From positions 558,001-622,000 of the forward strand of contig CAVZTJ010000015.1 in NCBI GenBank assembly GCA_963778075.1: 64,000 nt of DNA. The letters are read 5' to 3'. Shown one piece after another: positions 61,938 through 64,000 of the stretch; the stretch's first letter is position 1, and the number at the start of each line of letters is the position of its first letter. The DNA comes from JASHPR01 sp963778075. Its GTDB lineage: Bacteria; Actinomycetota; Actinomycetes; Streptosporangiales; Streptosporangiaceae. The notes under the pieces are model-generated. The model did not search any database, was not told the DNA's origin, and saw only the letters and a program-made list of their open reading frames with translations. A program made the translations under genes and the position numbers.

Positions 61938-61965
61938 TAAGATCTAAGATCTAAGGTGTAAGATC
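61938..61965. repeat. Four tandem heptamers (TAAGATC)
   Basis: Units TAAGATC, TAAGATC, TAAGGTG and TAAGATC follow each other without gaps at 7-bp periodicity. They lie between the transporter and the aminotransferase gene, 71 nt before the latter, and look like an array of activator sites or slipped repeats. Confidence 0.75.
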
Positions 61966-62035
61966 GAGGCCACCCGGGCCTCCGCGACGTCCGGCGCGAT
62001 CGCGCCGGCGCAGGCCGCTCAGGCAAGGGGGGAAC

Positions 62036-63181
62036 ATGCCGCCCACCATCAGCCATCCGTCCGCGGGCACCGCACCGGCGCCGTCGTTCGAGGCCCTGCT
62101 GCAGCGGCCGGACCTGGCCTGGATGGGCCAGAACACCACGCACCTCGACCCGCCGCCCGAGGTGATCAGGGCCCTGGTCGACAGCACCATGCAGCGCGAG
62201 TTCCAGTTCTACGCCCCCGCCCTCGGCTTCAGCGAGCTGCGGGAACTGATCGTGGCCGACCTCGGCCTGACGGGCAGCACGGCGATGATCACGGACGGCG
62301 CCGTCGGCGGGCTGCACCACGTCTGCACGGCCCTGGCGCCCGGGCTGTCCCGGCTGATCACCACCGACCCCGGCTGGCCATGGCCGGGCCGCTTCGTCGA
62401 GCTGGAAGGCGTGCCGGTGACCGCGGTCGAGGTGTATTCCGCCGAGACCGGATACAAGCTCACCGCCGCGGCGCTGGCCGAGGTCATCGAGCCCGCGGCG
62501 CTGCTGTACCTGATCGACCCGCTGAACCCGCTGGGCAGCTCGTATGACCGGGACGAGCTCGAGGCGATCGTGGCGGTGGCCCGGGCGCACGGCGCGATGA
62601 TCGTGCACGACTGCACGTACCGGCACTTCGCCGACGGGCACACGCTGGTTGCGGAGCTCTATCCCGAGGCCACACTGACCACGTACAGCTTCTCGAAATG
62701 GCTCGGCCTGGCCGGCCTGCGCCTGGGCGCGGTCGTCGGCCGCCCCGAACTGCTCGACCGCCTGACCGCCACGCCGTCCAACCCGCTCGGCGCCAACATC
62801 CAGGCGCAGCGGGCCGCGATCGCGGGACTGAAGGTGAAGGACCCCTGGCTGCACCGGCTGCGGCAGATCAACCGGCGCAACCAGCAGATCGTCACCGGGG
62901 CCGTGCGGCACAGTTCCCTCGGGCGCGTGCTCGTGGATCCGTCCCAGGGCAACTTCCTGGCCGTCGACGTCAGCGGGCAGGACTGGACCGCCGATCGTGT
63001 CTGTGCCGAATTGCTGGAACGGGACGTGTTCATCCGCTCTGGCACGTACCAGTCACCCGCGTTCGGTGAGAGATTCGTCAAGGTGAGCACGTCGGTGCCG
63101 ACCTTGTGGGCGGAGCGGCTCGCCGCCGCCTGGGCCGAGCTCTGGCCGGCCGGGCCACACGACGAGGGCGGGCGGCGATGA
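62036..63181 (+). CDS. PLP-dependent aminotransferase, class I/II
   Basis: The 381-residue enzyme is a fold-type I aminotransferase. PLP contacts lie in MITDGAVGGLHHVCTALAPG, LYLIDPLNPLGSSYDRDELE, the catalytic-site Asp-x-Tyr in MIVHDCTYRHFAD, and the Schiff-base Lys in TYSFSKWLGLAGLRLGAVVG; the Arg for substrate carboxylate is in GERFVKVSTS or near the end. AAGGGGGG lies just before the ATG. Its TGA overlaps the ATG of the amidase gene (ATGA), so the two form an operon. Substrate unknown. Confidence 0.9.
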   Translation: MPPTISHPSAGTAPAPSFEALLQRPDLAWMGQNTTHLDPPPEVIRALVDSTMQREFQFYAPALGFSELRELIVADLGLTGSTAMITDGAVGGLHHVCTALAPGLSRLITTDPGWPWPGRFVELEGVPVTAVEVYSAETGYKLTAAALAEVIEPAALLYLIDPLNPLGSSYDRDELEAIVAVARAHGAMIVHDCTYRHFADGHTLVAELYPEATLTTYSFSKWLGLAGLRLGAVVGRPELLDRLTATPSNPLGANIQAQRAAIAGLKVKDPWLHRLRQINRRNQQIVTGAVRHSSLGRVLVDPSQGNFLAVDVSGQDWTADRVCAELLERDVFIRSGTYQSPAFGERFVKVSTSVPTLWAERLAAAWAELWPAGPHDEGGRR

Positions 63182-64000
63182 CCGAGCTCTCCCGGTTCGC
63201 CGCGCTGGACGTCGAGGAGTACCAGGCCTCGACGGCGCTCGAGCTCGCGCGGCGGGTCGCCGGCGGGTCGCTCTCGCCGGTGCAGCTCACCGAGTGCGCG
63301 CTGCACCTCGCCCGCGAAGCCGAGCCGGTCATCAACGCGTACGCCGCGCTGTTGCCCGAACGCGCGCTGCGCGAGGCGGCCGAACTCGAGGCGGAGGCCC
63401 GTTCCGGACGAGTACGCGGGCCGTTGCACGGCGTCCCGATCGCCGTGAAGGACAACTTCTACTACGTGGGCGAGCCGACCTGGAAAGGATCACTCACCAG
63501 CTCCGATGAGCCGGCGCCGGTTTCCGCGCCGATGGTAGCGCGGCTCACGGCGGCCGGGGCGATCGTGATCGGGAAGGCGACCACGCCGGAGTTCGGCTGG
63601 AAAGGCACCGGGATCTCGCCGCGTACCGGCGTGACCCGCAACCCGTGGGACCCGGCGAGGAACTCGGGCGGGTCGAGTGCGGGCTCGGCGGCCACCGTGG
63701 CGTCCGGGGCCGTGCCCGTGGCGATCGGGACCGACGGCGGCGGCTCGATCCGCATCCCGGCGTCGTTCTGCGGCGTCGTGGGGTTCAAGCCGACGCTGGG
63801 CGCGATCCCGGTCTGGCCCGGGACCGTGAACGAGACGCTCTCGCACGCCGGCCCGCTCACCCGCTCGGTCTCGGACGCGCGGGCCGTCTTCGGGCTGACG
63901 CGCGGGCCGGACGCCCGGGATCCGCAGTCCTTCTTCCCGGAACCGCTGGCCGACCCGCCCGGCCGGCGGTTGCGGGTCGGCGTGGTGCGCGAGCCGTTCG
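63178..64000 (+). CDS. Amidase signature family enzyme (partial, runs off the right edge)
   Basis: About 274 residues are visible. The amidase signature has the Ser-cisSer-Lys triad: Lys in HGVPIAVKDNFYYVGEPTWK, and NSGGSSAGSAATVASGAVPV with AIGTDGGGSIRIPASFCGVV for the two serines. Such enzymes hydrolyse amides to acids and ammonia; GatA is a close relative, but the operon with an aminotransferase suggests catabolic or biosynthetic amidase activity. The start overlaps the aminotransferase stop. The C terminus is outside the window. Confidence 0.92.
   Translation, partial: MTELSRFAALDVEEYQASTALELARRVAGGSLSPVQLTECALHLAREAEPVINAYAALLPERALREAAELEAEARSGRVRGPLHGVPIAVKDNFYYVGEPTWKGSLTSSDEPAPVSAPMVARLTAAGAIVIGKATTPEFGWKGTGISPRTGVTRNPWDPARNSGGSSAGSAATVASGAVPVAIGTDGGGSIRIPASFCGVVGFKPTLGAIPVWPGTVNETLSHAGPLTRSVSDARAVFGLTRGPDARDPQSFFPEPLADPPGRRLRVGVVREPF

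Overview
The window is high-GC DNA, about 70% G+C by eye. It has actinomycete codon usage, frequent GTG starts, ATGA-overlapping operons and actinomycete-type mobile elements. It most likely comes from a filamentous actinobacterium of the Streptomyces/Streptosporangiales kind; the exact genus cannot be fixed from the sequence alone.

Layout. 1-3.9 kb: a leftward catabolic cluster (partial Rieske oxygenase, FadR-type regulator, nitrilase, glutamine-synthetase-like ligase). 4-22.4 kb: chromosomal genes, including manA, an alkylsulfatase, VOC proteins, a methyltransferase, GNAT and DUF1801 proteins, a nucleotidyltransferase, a secreted GH16 glucanase with a ricin-type lectin domain, a 33-residue tandem-repeat protein, a DUF885 peptidase, a CGNR regulator facing an EamA exporter, and an epoxide-hydrolase-like enzyme. 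Several long palindromes sit in promoter positions.

22.56-39.2 kb: a composite island in tRNA-Arg(CCU). The intact tRNA is at 39141-39213 (minus). Copies of its 3' half recur at 22561, 24386 and 26633, cutting the island into three intervals. The leftmost holds one TIR-domain gene. The middle one holds DUF4352, lipoprotein and secreted Cys-rich genes and an integrase tail. The right one holds a putative nuclease-like protein, a broken Mrr enzyme and a pSAM2-like integrative conjugative element (regulators, Pra, TraSA, Rep, Xis, Int). Nearly every large gene of that element is split by single-base frameshifts, although its motifs remain readable.

39.3-46.2 kb: core genes. One leftward group is 5-formyltetrahydrofolate cyclo-ligase, an FmdB zinc-ribbon protein and MTA phosphorylase. 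One rightward operon is galU, moeA/glp, moaC, mog, a RimJ-type acetyltransferase and a SepX/GlpR-like membrane protein.

46.33-52.85 kb: a second element in tRNA-Ala(CGC), bounded by a 47-bp duplication of the tRNA 3' end. It carries an integrase that reads antisense through the tRNA, a broken Xis, an AbiEii-type toxin gene with an upstream partner, a duplicated ATPase/XRE fragment, a Nudix gene fused to one of those copies, and a relaxase lacking its N terminus.

53-64 kb: chromosomal genes again, including a kinase-aminotransferase fusion, an ECF sigma factor with a YCII/DGPF protein, a TetR/MFS drug-efflux pair, a cobalamin riboswitch upstream of a NiCoT cobalt/nickel transporter, and an aminotransferase overlapping an amidase that runs off the end.
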